Positions 28,485 to 38,015 of a DNA stretch of 64,000 bases are shown here, piece after piece (position 1 is the stretch's first letter; each line of letters opens with the position of its first letter). The stretch comes from Rhodothermales bacterium. Its GTDB lineage: Bacteria; Bacteroidota; Rhodothermia; Rhodothermales; Bin80. The notes under the pieces were generated by a model that searched no databases, was not told where the DNA came from, and saw only the letters and a list, made by a program, of their open reading frames with translations. Where the stretch lies: NCBI GenBank assembly GCA_958296045.1, contig CATQHT010000003.1, forward strand, positions 1,003,246 to 1,067,245. The letters are read 5' to 3'. The translations under genes and the position numbers were made by a program.

Positions 28485-29290
28485 ATGTTCATGAAGGATT
28501 CCCGCAACTTCTTGGGACGGGGCGATGCCACGGTCAAGTGCGTGCGGATAAAGCGCATTCCGGTCGGATGCAGCATTGAGGTACACGTGATCTACGAGTG
28601 GGAATTTCCACTCGCAGGGCCGTGCGAGGACGCCGCGGTTGGCATCGATCCTGGCCTGGAGGCTCATTGCACGTAGTAGAATGGCGTGCACTACACACGC
28701 CTAAGTTCGGGTGAACGCAAACGCAGCAAGCGGCAGCGCAGGATGGCTCGCGCTCAGGAAAAAGGTAAGAACAGGGAGAAAGGCAGTTGCACGCAGGGAA
28801 TCCTTCACGATTGCACAGCGCCGCAAGGCAACGGTGCACAACAGCGCGGCGGGCATCGTTAAGCAGACCTACCACGTGGCATGCGAAGACCTGCAGGTTA
28901 CCAGCCTGACCTGCAAAGGTGGCGCTCGCAAGCCTGGTCAGAACCATGCCACGCTGGACCAGGCCATTGGGCTGGTGAGACAGCAGATTTCCTACATGAT
29001 ATAGCAAAAGCGCAGCACCGTCGTGTGTGTGCCGCCCCGCAACGCCACACAACAGTGTAGCCGCTGCGATCAACTACCCGCTGTGAAAATCACACTGCGG
29101 GTAATAAAGTACGTGTGCGAACAAGCTATTGATCGCGACCTCCATGCCTCGATCAATAGCTTTGGCGAAGGCGCTAAGCTCCTGAGCGGGGCGGGAGGCC
29201 TCACGAGGTGGAAGAACACGGAGTATGCCGAGTCCCTGGTACTGCTCAAGCGGAGCACTATACTCAGCTACTGCTCAGAATCATATGCGT
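28485..29290 (+). pseudogene. tnpB (IS200/IS605-type OrfB) pseudogene
   Basis: Pieces of TnpB lie in order but in several frames. AAVGIDPGLEAH is the RuvC-I segment and ends in a stop at 28676. VKQTYHVACEDLQVTSL resembles the RuvC-II segment, followed by a KPGQNHATLDQAIGLVRQQ helix. VPPRNATQQCSRCDQL is the first zinc-finger half; the second half (YVCEQAIDRDLHASINSF) has lost a Cys but keeps the RuvC-III-like RDLHASIN. Stops and frame changes between them mean no intact protein can be made. The N-terminal third is not clearly visible. Confidence 0.75.
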
Positions 29291-29647
29291 AAGTGTTAAC
29301 CTTCGTACATAGGTCGCTAGATTTATTTGCGGCAGCTGGAGTGGATCTGCGCCAGTGCGCAAGAGGTGCGTGCTACGGACGTCACAAGGCTTGATGTTTT
29401 CATTGCGGCTCGAGTCAAGTGCTTTCTCACCGGCGCCCGCCAGCGATTCTGAATTTGGGGCGTTCGGTGGGGGAACGGATCTTGTTTTGCGGTAGGCTAC
29501 GCGCACGCGGGCTGTGAGATTGGCAGTTGGTGGACGGAAACAGGCAATGAGAAGCTACATTTGAGGCGCCACCAATCCGCCCGAGACATACGACGGCCTT
29601 CCAGGCCTCTGGAATTCCCGGTTATCCTGTTTACGACATACAATCTT
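29291..29647. other. spacer between two IS pseudogenes
   Basis: 357 bases with no recognisable coding or RNA feature. It should include the left end of the DDE transposase element that starts at 29648 on the opposite strand; I could not define the terminal repeat. Confidence 0.4.
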
Positions 29648-31009
29648 TCAGGCTCTCGCAGCGGAAGGCGCCAGCGGAGGCGAGCGACGGTACAACATGC
29701 TTTCCCAGAGACTTCGCCAGTCGGGAATTGGGTAGCCCATCGTACGTGCCCGCAACGCCTCAAAGAAATCGCGGCGTACCTGGTAGGATGCTCGGCATTG
29801 CTTCCACAACCCTTTTACTTGGTCGAGCATCGTATGCAGGGCAAATGCCAACAGGCTGAGGGTAGCTAACAGGTTTGCCAGCCCATTATTGCCATGCCCG
29901 AAGTTGTGTTTGAAGTTCTGTCCGTGTCGTGCGATGCAGTTGAAGCACTCGTTCTCGATCTTCCAGCGCGCCCGCCCACAACGAGCAACCTCCTGCACAT
30001 TGTGCTTCGTTACCGTCAGGCTGGTGAAAAGCGTCGTGTAGAAGGTCTGCTTGTAGGTGCCCTGCTTTTGGCGTACCCGCACGGTCTTTTCCACCCATGT
30101 GCCGTGTACAGCATCGTCCGTGTTCCGAATCGGCAGATCGGTCATTCAGCAATAGCAGTGCTCTTCGTAGCGACGTGTCTTCTTGTTCTGCACCCGGATC
30201 CAACCGGTGCTCTGGATATAGCGCTCGTGTAAAAACTTGAATAGCGTGCTATGCGACTTGGGTTTGACCACAACCAGGAAATCGGCGCCCGCATGGAGCA
30301 CCTGTTGGCAGAAAGGGTGTGTAGCATATAGGGCATCTCCCAGATATACCAGACGATAGCGAGCCATGCGAGCTCCCCACTTCGTTAACCACCGCTTAGC
30401 GGCATTGATCTCGCAATCCTGCTTGCGACGCCGCACCGAGTGCTGGTCGCCAGGATCATCCTGTGTGCGGACAAACTCCGGCATCAACGGTACCACCCGG
30501 TTGTGCCCTGGCGCCACCACAACCGCTGCCACCATGGTATGGAAAAACGAGGAACGCTTATCTTTGCCCGTGCGACGCGAGGAGCATTGCTGACAATGGA
30601 TTGTCCGAGAGGAATGAAACTCTATGCCATCAAGCGCCACGAGGATGCGATCCCTCAGACGTACAAACGGCGAAAAGTCTCCCTTGGAACGAAGCGTATC
30701 CAGCAGGTGCAGAAACAGGAACTGAAATGAATCTGGCACTAGGCGGTCCAGCAGGTTGCGGATCTGCCCGTCAGAGGGAATGCCTTGCATGCCAAACAGC
30801 GTCTGGCAGTTGGAACGGCCCACGTCGTCCTGCATCCTCCGCTGAAAAGCAAGAAAGGAGGGCGATGGCAGAAAGAAGCAGGCAAATGCGCTCAACACGG
30901 CATCGGCCAGCGTGTAGCGCAGATTGGGCCCCTAACGGTTATCCTCAAATGTACCGGCGGCCTATCGGATGCGTTTCAGCACATCGCGCAGCAGCTTGCT
31001 TGGTTTCAT
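29648..31009 (-). pseudogene. DDE transposase pseudogene (IS4/ISNCY-like) with three in-frame stops
   Basis: One reading frame from ATG 31009 to 29648 (454 codons) is transposase-like throughout but carries TAG at 30962-30964, TAG at 30932-30934 and TGA at 30146-30148. Landmarks are MKPSKLLRDVLKRIR, RYTLADAVLSAFACFF, LFGMQGIPSDGQIRNLLD, VALDGIEFHSS, the strand YLGDALYATHPFCQQVLHAG, and the C-terminal GRARWKIENECFNCIARHG ... HNFGHGNNGLANLLATL. No frameshift was needed to follow it, so the three stops alone inactivate it. A downstream fragment could be read from 30145 or 30898. Confidence 0.8.
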
Positions 31010-31253
31010 GGGTGTACCTCAGAGTGAAAGACGAGAGCACCCTATAGCAGGGCATCGCAGGACCGGTATTGCCAGTCCATACACCCATCATACACATATC
31101 GTCTGCTGAGCAGGCATTCCGGTAAACCCTACATGCACCCAAATTTAGAATCGCTGGGCGCCCGCGGCAGGGCTTGCATTGCAGCACATGGCAGCGTAAC
31201 TTAACCAGCCAACCTGTTCCCCTGTTTTCCGCTTGCGCCATTCCTTTTCCACC

Positions 31254-31826
31254 ATGAAATTCCGTGCGTCTTTCCTATTCTCTCTTTCTCTCCTTCTCGC
31301 GCTGCCAGTGCTGGCCCAGGATTACGCGGACGGGGATGAAACCGAAGCCCCGGCTGAGGACACCTTCCTTTCCGCCTTTCTTGCCGACTTTGAAGGCTCT
31401 TCCGATAAGCTGGTTCAGCTTGCTGGAGCATTCTCCGATGAGCAGTATTCCTGGCGCCCCGCCGAAGGTATTCGCTCTGTAAGCGAGATGTTTGTGCATG
31501 TGGCTAATGCAAATATTCGTATATCGCTCGCCTTGGGGTTTGAGCACGAAGGGATGGAGCGTCCATCCATGCAGGAGGCGGAGCAGATGATTATCTCCAA
31601 AGCTGATGTCATAGCCGACTTAACTATGAGCCAGGCGCATGTCCGTGGCGCTATCAAGTTGCTTATGGATCAGGACCTGAGCGAAGGGATGCCCATGTTT
31701 GGGCAGACGATGTCTCGATATCAGGTGCTTATGATTCTGGGCGGCCACAGCCATGAGCACCTTGGCCAGGCCATCGCCTACGCCCGCTCCGTCGGCGTGA
31801 CGCCACCGTGGAGCGAAGGCAACTGA
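31254..31826 (+). CDS. exported DinB-family protein
   Basis: Start at the ATG at 31254, which opens a signal peptide (FRASFLFSLSLLLALPVLAQ). An ATG at 31233 is possible. 190 aa. After an acidic linker the DinB four-helix fold follows: KLVQLAGAFSDEQYSWRP, VSEMFVHVANANI and the C-terminal ILGGHSHEHLGQAIAYAR. His residues in VHVAN and GHSHEH match the usual metal-binding triad. Many DinB-like proteins are thiol transferases or metal-dependent hydrolases, but no activity can be assigned here. It borders the IS graveyard upstream and the decaying tct genes downstream. Confidence 0.87.
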   Translation: MKFRASFLFSLSLLLALPVLAQDYADGDETEAPAEDTFLSAFLADFEGSSDKLVQLAGAFSDEQYSWRPAEGIRSVSEMFVHVANANIRISLALGFEHEGMERPSMQEAEQMIISKADVIADLTMSQAHVRGAIKLLMDQDLSEGMPMFGQTMSRYQVLMILGGHSHEHLGQAIAYARSVGVTPPWSEGN

Positions 31827-31870
31827 CGGCACTACGACAGCGCCGCCACGCACCGCGCATCTGCCCCTGA

Positions 31871-32824
31871 GCGACCGCTGCACTGGCCATTGGCCTTCTG
31901 ACCGCGCGCGTGGCATGCGGCACTGGCGGCCCGTGCCCTGCACGGCCCATAGAAGTCATTGTCCCCTGGAACGTAAGGGGCAGCACCGACACCGGTGCGC
32001 GTGCGCTCGCACCCGCACTGAAGAATGTGCTAGGAGGGTCGATCAACGTCGTCAACCGCGCAGGCGGCAGTGGCGTGATCGGCCACATGGCAATAGCGAA
32101 AGCTGTGCCCGATGGCTATACGCTGGGAGCCGTCACGGTCGAAGCCACCATGATGCACTGGACCGGGCTGACATCTGTCACGCCGGCCGACTTCGAACCC
32201 TTGGCGGCGCTGATGATCAACCCGGCGGCCGTCACGGTGCGAGCCAACTCGCCCTGGCAGGCACTGCAGGCACTTCTAGATGAGATCACTGCGCAGCCCG
32301 GTGAACACTCCGCTTCTGGCACGGCTAAGGGCGGCATCTGGGATCTGGTACACATCGGAATGCTGGACAAAGCCGGCATCCTGGAATAGGCCCTGCCATA
32401 GGTTCCCAGTCGCGGGGCGGCAACCGCGCTTCAGAAGCTTCTCGCCGGTGGCGTGTCCGTCGTTACCGCAGCCTTTGCCGAAACCGCCCAGCTGCGCGCC
32501 ACTGGGCGTGTGCGCACCCTGGCAGTGACGGCCGAGGATCGGCTCCCTACGGCGCCAGACATTCCTACGCTGACTGAACTCGGCATCCCGTGGTCGCTTG
32601 GGGCATTGCTCCTGAGGGCGACGCCAAGCGATGTACCCCTTGCGGTTCGCGACACCCTAGTAAGCGCACTTGAAGTCGCGACGGCTGATCCGCCTTATCG
32701 CGAACTGCTTGAGCGCGCTGGATGTAACCTCGTGGATCTGACCGGGGACGAGGCGTGCAGGTTTGTGGAGGGGCAGGATGTCACCAACAGGGCGCTTCTT
32801 CAGCAAGCGGGGCTGGCATTCTGA
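31871..32824 (+). pseudogene. tctC: tctC-like tricarboxylate-binding protein pseudogene
   Basis: The periplasmic solute-binding protein of tripartite tricarboxylate transporters. The frame shows PIEVIVPWNVRGSTDTGARA, VVNRAGGSGVIGH, KAVPDGYTLGAVTV and, after the breaks, VPSRGAATALQKLLAGGVSV, LAVTAEDRLPTAPDIPTLTE and the C-terminal helix. Two in-frame TAG codons interrupt it (32387-32389 and 32399-32401); the second replaces the usual Trp before VPxxG. No ATG follows the upstream in-frame TGA at 31868, so the start is also lost. tctB and tctA remnants follow immediately, in the normal operon order. Confidence 0.8.
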
Positions 32825-32826
32825 GT

Positions 32827-33266
32827 ATGGTGCGTCCCGGCGCCGGTGATGTGTGGGCAGCAGCACTGTTGGTGCTTTTGAGCGGTCTGGTCTGGGCCAC
32901 TTCGGAGGCGTTTCCGTCGATCGAAGGAGGGCATCCGGGTCCGGCGCTGTTTCCGCGCGCTGCGGCCGTGGTGCTGGCACTCTGTGCTCTGGCCATGCTG
33001 CGTCCGCTCAGGTCGACAGATCAGCGGGATCATCAGCCCTTATGCCGCCGGGCCCTGGTACGCGTAGCCGCGGCCGCGGGGATCGTTGTGCTGTTTCCGC
33101 TGATGCCTCCAATTGCAGGTATCGGCGGCGCGGCATTGGGATGGGACTGCTTTTGGGCCTCCGCCTAGCCGCTGCAACCGTCTTAGCACTGGAGGCGACC
33201 GCCGCGGTGTTTCGTCTTGTTCGCCCTAGTTCTGAACGCTCCTTTGTATTGAATCTTATTTCCTAG
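32827..33266 (+). pseudogene. tctB: tctB-like small membrane subunit, frameshifted
   Basis: The ATG at 32827 starts a hydrophobic protein with helices around WAAALLVLLSGLVWATSE, FPRAAAVVLALCALAML and VAAAAGIVVLFPLMPP. It then shifts frame near 33135: the first frame ends WDCFWASA-stop. The neighbouring frame continues MGLLLGLRLAAATVLALEA to 33266, which completes the fourth helix expected of TctB. Position between tctC and tctA supports the identification, since TctB has little sequence conservation. Confidence 0.65.
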
Positions 33267-33272
33267 GAAGCG

Positions 33273-34478
33273 GTGCTCGCGCTGCTCGCAGGTGGACTGT
33301 ACGGGGCCGTCTTCGGTGCAATCCCCGGGCTTACCGCTACGCTGGCGGTGGCTCTTTTTATGCCGCTGGCCTGCTTTCTGGACCTGGCGCTGGCGCTTCC
33401 TGCCGTCATTGCCATCTCGTCCGTGGCGATATACGCTGGCGATGTGGATTCGGCCGTGGCCCGCATCCCTGGCATGCCAGCCAGTGCGGCCTATGTCGAG
33501 GAGCTCCACAGGCTGTGCCAGGGGCGCGAACCTGTCTATGGCCTGGACATCAGTGCCCACGGATCTTCGCTTGGCGGCACACTGGACACCGCTGTGCTTG
33601 TCGGCGGTGCCACCGGCATTCCCGCGGTAGCGACCCAGTTTTCCAGCTTTGAGTATTTCTGGATCGCCATCCTGGGCCTAGTGGCTGTTGCATTCGCATC
33701 GGATCACCGGTCCACCAAGGCGCTGGCTTCCCTCGTGCACGGCATGCTTCGGACCACCGTCAGTCTGGATCCGACGCTCGGCTATCTGCGGCCCCACTTC
33801 GGCAATCCAACGCGGACGGGCGGACTGGACTACATGGTGGCCATGATTGGGCTGTTCGGCTTTTCCAAAGTGCTAGCTCACATGGTGCGGCACGAATGGT
33901 GCTCCGAACCGAGATTGGCGCAGCAGAGTGCAGCAAGAGGCTTCTTTCTGGCGCCTTGGCGCCTGATCCGCCGCGCACAAGTGCTGGTGGCTCGCTCGTC
34001 GTTGGCTGGCATTGTGGCGGGATTTCTGCCGGGAGCAGGGGCCGACATCGGCGCCTGGATATCCACCTCACTGCAGCGGATGCGGCCACGGCGATCTGAT
34101 GGCCACATCGTGCTGGCTGGGTCCAGCAGCAACAATGCGGCGGTGGCCAGCGCTTGGATACCTCCGCTCTCGCTCGGGTTACAGGGCGACACCGTCACAG
34201 CCATGGTCCTGGGGGTGTTTCTCATGAAAGGCATCACGCCAAGCCCGGCGCTTTCCGAGCAGGACGAGGCACTGGTGCTCACACTCAACGTGACCTTCCT
34301 GGCGTCTAACGTGCTGCTTTTCCCCGCCTTCGGCTTTCTTTCCGCGCGAATGGCACGCCTAACGCGACTTCGTCATTCAAACGGGCGATACTGGCAGACG
34401 CGAGGACTACCCCGACAAATCCGCTGCGTCAGGTCGAAGCGCCGATTGAACCCTCAGCCAAGGCATGAGTATGACTGA
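33273..34478 (+). pseudogene. tctA: tctA-like large membrane subunit, C-terminally truncated
   Basis: 401 codons from a GTG. TctA landmarks are visible: GAVFGAIPGLTATLAVALFM, the weakened IYAGDVDSAVARIPGMPASA and the second half-repeat GIVAGFLPGAGADIGAWIS ... SNNAAVASAWIPPLSLG. Full TctA proteins are about 500 aa. This one ends about 100 residues early in a non-membrane tail (RYWQTRGLPRQIRCVRSK). Together with broken tctC and tctB it makes a non-functional transporter cluster. Confidence 0.72.
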
Positions 34479-34670
34479 AGTCAAAGCACTCTTGGATCAT
34501 GAGTTCCCGTCGCTCACGTCGCAGACGGAGGACTGTTGCATTCCGGCAAGTTTGCTCGGTGTGGAGTCGCAGTGTACGGCGTATTCTATCCGATACAGCT
34601 GGTGGTGTTGATGTCGTCGCTGGACCTCGACGCCACCATTCGACAGGATTATTGCTGAGGGGAGCGGAAA

Positions 34671-35672
34671 ATGGCGAAGCTGGCAGCCTGGAGCATAGTC
34701 AAGCAGCATGGCAAGGGTGGCTCACAGCAGTCGGAACCACGGAGAGTCAGGCGCTCCAGCATCGGCCTGGAAAGATATCTCGAAGACTGGATTGTAAAAG
34801 ACGTGACGCTAATCGGGGAGGGATTCACCTTGGTCGGCCGCCAAGTCTTGATAGATGACGGACGGCTCGATCTGTTAGCTGTTGACTCGCGGGATCGCTG
34901 GGTGGTGATTGAGATCAAGCCTGCGAGACTCGATTCTGGCGCGCTGGCACAGGCGCTCTACTATGCCTCTTCACTTGCCCGACTCGACGCAGATGAACTC
35001 TACGTAAAGCTTGAGCCCAACTTTGGCGAGTTCGGTGATGTAGAAACGCTGTCGACGAGAGTGAAGCAGCTACTGGATAGTGAAGGGATGGAGCGCGAGA
35101 TCGCCCTGCTTCTCGTTGGCACCGGAACCCACTCCGGGTTGGAGCGAATGATCGAGTTTCTCGGGCGCTTCGACGTCCCAATCAGTGTCGTCAGTTTCGA
35201 GGTGTTCGAGCTGGAGGGTGGTCCGAAGTTGTTGATTCGTGAAGTCATCGACGAACTGACCAAGCGACCCCCTTCACATCGCCGGCTCAGTCTTGAGGCT
35301 ATTCGTGGCTTAGCCATTGAAATGGGCGTAGTCAAGCAGTTCGATCGTTTTGTGGACATGTCCAAGGAGGCAGGTCTTGCGGTCCAGGCCCAACGGGCAT
35401 CTGTGAGAATTGCGCCACCGGACGACCGCAGGAGGTTCCTCATGTGGATGCAACCACGGGCTGGCCGCAACGGGGGCGAATTGGGTATTTGGGTAGGCCC
35501 AAAGCAGTTCGCAGAGTTCTTTCCTGAGGTAAACGAAAAGGAGGCCATCGACGCGATTGGTAAGTACGAAGATGGTGCGTTCTTCGCTGGCGAGGCCCTT
35601 GAGGAGCGGCTCAATGAGATCGAACGATTTCTAACCGACAAGATCCAACAGGCAGAATCCAGGGACCTCTGA
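34671..35672 (+). CDS. NucS/DUF91-type PD-(D/E)XK nuclease-domain protein
   Basis: 333 aa with a good ribosome-binding site (GAGGGGAG) 6-7 bases before the ATG. The N-terminal domain has the nuclease core GRLDLLAVDSRDRWVVIEIK: D67, E81 and K83 fit the D-ExK active site, and the following SGALAQALYYAS is the helix typical of NucS-like DUF91 proteins. The C-terminal two-thirds (LLVGTGTHSGLERMIEFLGR, FEVFELEGGPKLLI, PQPRAG-like strand, FFPEVNEKEA) is not recognised. NucS acts on mismatched or branched DNA in archaea and actinobacteria; similar standalone proteins also occur in defence contexts. Here the neighbours are a dead transporter and an intron fragment, so the role is open. Confidence 0.8.
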   Translation: MAKLAAWSIVKQHGKGGSQQSEPRRVRRSSIGLERYLEDWIVKDVTLIGEGFTLVGRQVLIDDGRLDLLAVDSRDRWVVIEIKPARLDSGALAQALYYASSLARLDADELYVKLEPNFGEFGDVETLSTRVKQLLDSEGMEREIALLLVGTGTHSGLERMIEFLGRFDVPISVVSFEVFELEGGPKLLIREVIDELTKRPPSHRRLSLEAIRGLAIEMGVVKQFDRFVDMSKEAGLAVQAQRASVRIAPPDDRRRFLMWMQPRAGRNGGELGIWVGPKQFAEFFPEVNEKEAIDAIGKYEDGAFFAGEALEERLNEIERFLTDKIQQAESRDL

Positions 35673-35698
35673 TGAATCGAGGCCGTCAAATCGCGATA

Positions 35699-35956
35699 TA
35701 ACGCACACGGCTCCTCCCGCAGGTCGCGCTGTCGCGCATGACGTTAGGAAGTGGGGATACCCACCACCTCCAGCCGTAAGCGGTACACCTGCGCCCCGAC
35801 TGTGGCTCTGAGTCCACAGCCATTTGGACAGATTCACAAAATCCGACCCAGAGTCCGGCATGAATCCGGCTTCTCGCTTTCCCCTTGGGTGCGACCCTTG
35901 GCTCCACCGGCTCCGCCCCGTGGTCATCCACGCGTTGTTCGCCGGCTTCGTAGCTA
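35699..35956 (-). repeat. group II intron 3'-region fragment, copy 1 of a 255-bp repeat
   Basis: About 258 bases that are nearly identical to 63395-63649. On the minus strand both copies run toward the domain V start GAGCCGTGTGCG. In this copy similarity stops just after GAGCCGTGTGCGTTA, where the nuclease-gene 3' flank begins, so domain V is cut in half and the copy is dead. The short frames seen here on both strands are intron RNA, not protein. Confidence 0.75.
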
Positions 35957-36523
35957 CTATGGTTACATCTGACTTCTCTCCACCGTACATCCTCCGATCA
36001 GCATTTGGCCTACGCTTTGGTGACCCTCCCCGAAGGGATAGGTAATGGAGAGACCTCCCAGGTCCTGATGCAGTACGTACGTGCGTGCCTGGGTTCTTGG
36101 ACACCGCGGGACCCTCCTCCGCCTCACCATTAACGGCAAAGAAGGTGTTGCCTTCGACCAAGATCAAAGCCTCGGCATCCCGGACAATAGCATTTTCGGT
36201 GCTCATTAGCCCTGCCCACCCGCACCTCTACCGACGCTTCGCCTGCACCCTCGCGGGTACCAACGCACGGCTCGAGGAGATGCGTGAATGGTTAGTCCTT
36301 CACATCGGGAGACTTTCACTCCCTGTACTGGCACCAAGTAGCCTAGCGCACGACCTAACCCGCTTTTTGGGCCGTCCCATGACGCTGGTCCTGATGGCTG
36401 CCACCGTGGCCACCATCGTACTGGGACTGCGGATTCGACGCCGTCGGCGCGGTCTAGGATGGCCGCCTACTACTGGTTGAGACACGATTTATATGGCTGG
36501 GTTAGGTAGTTTGCCTTTTCCGC
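35957..36523. other. region with unassigned short frames
   Basis: A plus-strand frame 36085-36480 ends in one membrane-like helix plus basic tail (LVLMAATVATIVLGLRIRRR), origin unknown. On the minus strand a frame from ATG 36206 contains ALILVEGNTFFAVNG and GTHVRTASG...LHYLSL, which faintly recall DUF427 proteins (VEGNxYFP, THTxxxxKGxASYY). If real it is a remnant. I would not annotate either as a gene. Confidence 0.35.
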
Positions 36524-36544
36524 GTGTATACAATCTGCGGCTCC

Positions 36545-37120
36545 ATGGAATCTCTGACGACAAAGCGGTTCAGCAACTGGAGCAGAAGACTGCGACAGTC
36601 GGACAGGGCGGCTTACACGGAGCTGTATAATGCGACACATGCCGTTTTGTATCGGTATGCCTCATATATAACCCGGAACCGTGATGATGCGTATGACGTG
36701 CTTCATGACGTGTACATGAAGTTGTGGACCATTCGTGGGACGCTGAACCCTGATCTGTCGCTGAAGGCGCTGCTGTACCTGATGGTGCGAAACCGGGCAC
36801 TTAACCGCATTAGCAGTACGTCGCGAACCCGAGAGGTGGCGATGTCGGAGACGGACGAAACGCAATCGCCAAATGCGGCGGCCGACCTCGAGCTCGGGGC
36901 GAAGCTGCTGAAGCGGAAGATACGCAGCTGGGTCATGGAGCTGCCTGAACGTCGGCGCGAAGCGTTTATGCTCAGTCGGTATGAGGGACTCAACCATCGC
37001 GAGATTGCCAAGGTAATGGGGCTGGCGCCGAAGACGGTCAACAACCATATTGTCGCAGCACTCGCGCACCTGAGGCAGCGGTTAGAGGACTATAATCGGG
37101 GGGATTCTGGTCAGTTATGA
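36545..37120 (+). CDS. ECF RNA polymerase sigma factor (FecI-like)
   Basis: 191 aa from the ATG at 36545 (MESLTTKRFSNWSR); an ATG at 36524 is possible. Region 2 reads YTELYNATHAVLYRYASYIT ... DDAYDVLHDVYMKLW and region 4 reads ELPERRREAFMLSRYEGLNH then REIAKVMGLAPKTVNNHIV. This is the Bacteroidota-type ECF sigma that pairs with a FecR anti-sigma. The stop overlaps the next gene's start (ATGA), so the two are translationally coupled. Expected role: switch on the receptor gene downstream when its ligand is sensed. Confidence 0.94.
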   Translation: MESLTTKRFSNWSRRLRQSDRAAYTELYNATHAVLYRYASYITRNRDDAYDVLHDVYMKLWTIRGTLNPDLSLKALLYLMVRNRALNRISSTSRTREVAMSETDETQSPNAAADLELGAKLLKRKIRSWVMELPERRREAFMLSRYEGLNHREIAKVMGLAPKTVNNHIVAALAHLRQRLEDYNRGDSGQL

Positions 37121-38007
37121 TTACCGATCACTGTTTACCTGAGGAGATTCAGCCTGACGGGGCGGCTGGCATTTCCAGACCGGAGCTGGCGTCGGCATGG
37201 GCATCTGTGGCTGGCGCTAGCCCCCTTGCGGCGATATCTGGCCCCGACCCGGGACGAGTTCTGGCCATCGGCCAAATGCTGACGGCCCATGCGTTACCGT
37301 CTCGAAGAATGCGCTTGGTCACGATTCGTCGTCTTTCCATCGCCGCAGGCATCGCGCTGTTGGTAGCGACTGGCGCCATCCTGTGGTCCCAACCCGTTCA
37401 TACGGTAGCTGACGCGGCGCTTGATGTGGCATTGCCAGACGGCTCCACCGCCTCGCTGGAGCCCGGATCCGAGCTTGCGTACCACCGCAGTCTTGGGCGA
37501 TTCACGCGCCACGTGGCACTACAGGGCGCCGCCTTTTTTGATGTGCAACCCGGCGAGTCACCGTTTGTCATTCAGACTGCAGACCTGCGCGTCACGGTGC
37601 TGGGCACTCGGTTCAGCGTTGACGTGACCGGTGATGAGGCCGTCGTCTATGTGACCGAAGGGTCTGTTGAGGTCGCCGCCCACGGACAGGTACGTCGTCT
37701 GACGGCGGACCAAGGTCTTCGCGCGGATAGGCAGAGCGGTACGCTTACCGCGGTAGTCCAGAATAAGGATGCCACTCCCGACCTGTTTGTCCAGATCAAG
37801 CAGCCGTTGGGCGTCATGTTTGACGAGGTGGAGCAAATTTTTGAGGTTGAGGTTATTGCAGACGACCGCATCCGCCGCCATGTTCACAACTTCAAGCATG
37901 AAATTTCTACGGTGGACGCTCTGATCAGTGACCTATGCCGGAGCGTCACCTCTATGAACCTCCGGTATCGCCTGACTGCCACGGGCTTCGAGATTCTCGA
38001 CCAGTAG
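37117..38007 (+). CDS. FecR-family anti-sigma factor
   Basis: 296 aa. A cytoplasmic N-terminal part is followed by one membrane helix (RLSIAAGIALLVATGAILW), then the periplasmic FecR domain (LDVALPDGSTASLEPGSELA, FDVQPGESPFVIQTADLRVT, VLGTRFSVDV, VYVTEGSVEVAAHGQ). A DUF4974-like end (GVMFDEVEQIFEVEVIADDR) follows. It overlaps the sigma gene by 4 bases and precedes the receptor by 8 bases: a complete sigma/anti-sigma/receptor operon. It should relay receptor occupancy across the inner membrane. The stop is TAG. Confidence 0.93.
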   Translation: MITDHCLPEEIQPDGAAGISRPELASAWASVAGASPLAAISGPDPGRVLAIGQMLTAHALPSRRMRLVTIRRLSIAAGIALLVATGAILWSQPVHTVADAALDVALPDGSTASLEPGSELAYHRSLGRFTRHVALQGAAFFDVQPGESPFVIQTADLRVTVLGTRFSVDVTGDEAVVYVTEGSVEVAAHGQVRRLTADQGLRADRQSGTLTAVVQNKDATPDLFVQIKQPLGVMFDEVEQIFEVEVIADDRIRRHVHNFKHEISTVDALISDLCRSVTSMNLRYRLTATGFEILDQ

Positions 38008-38015
38008 CCGCCACC

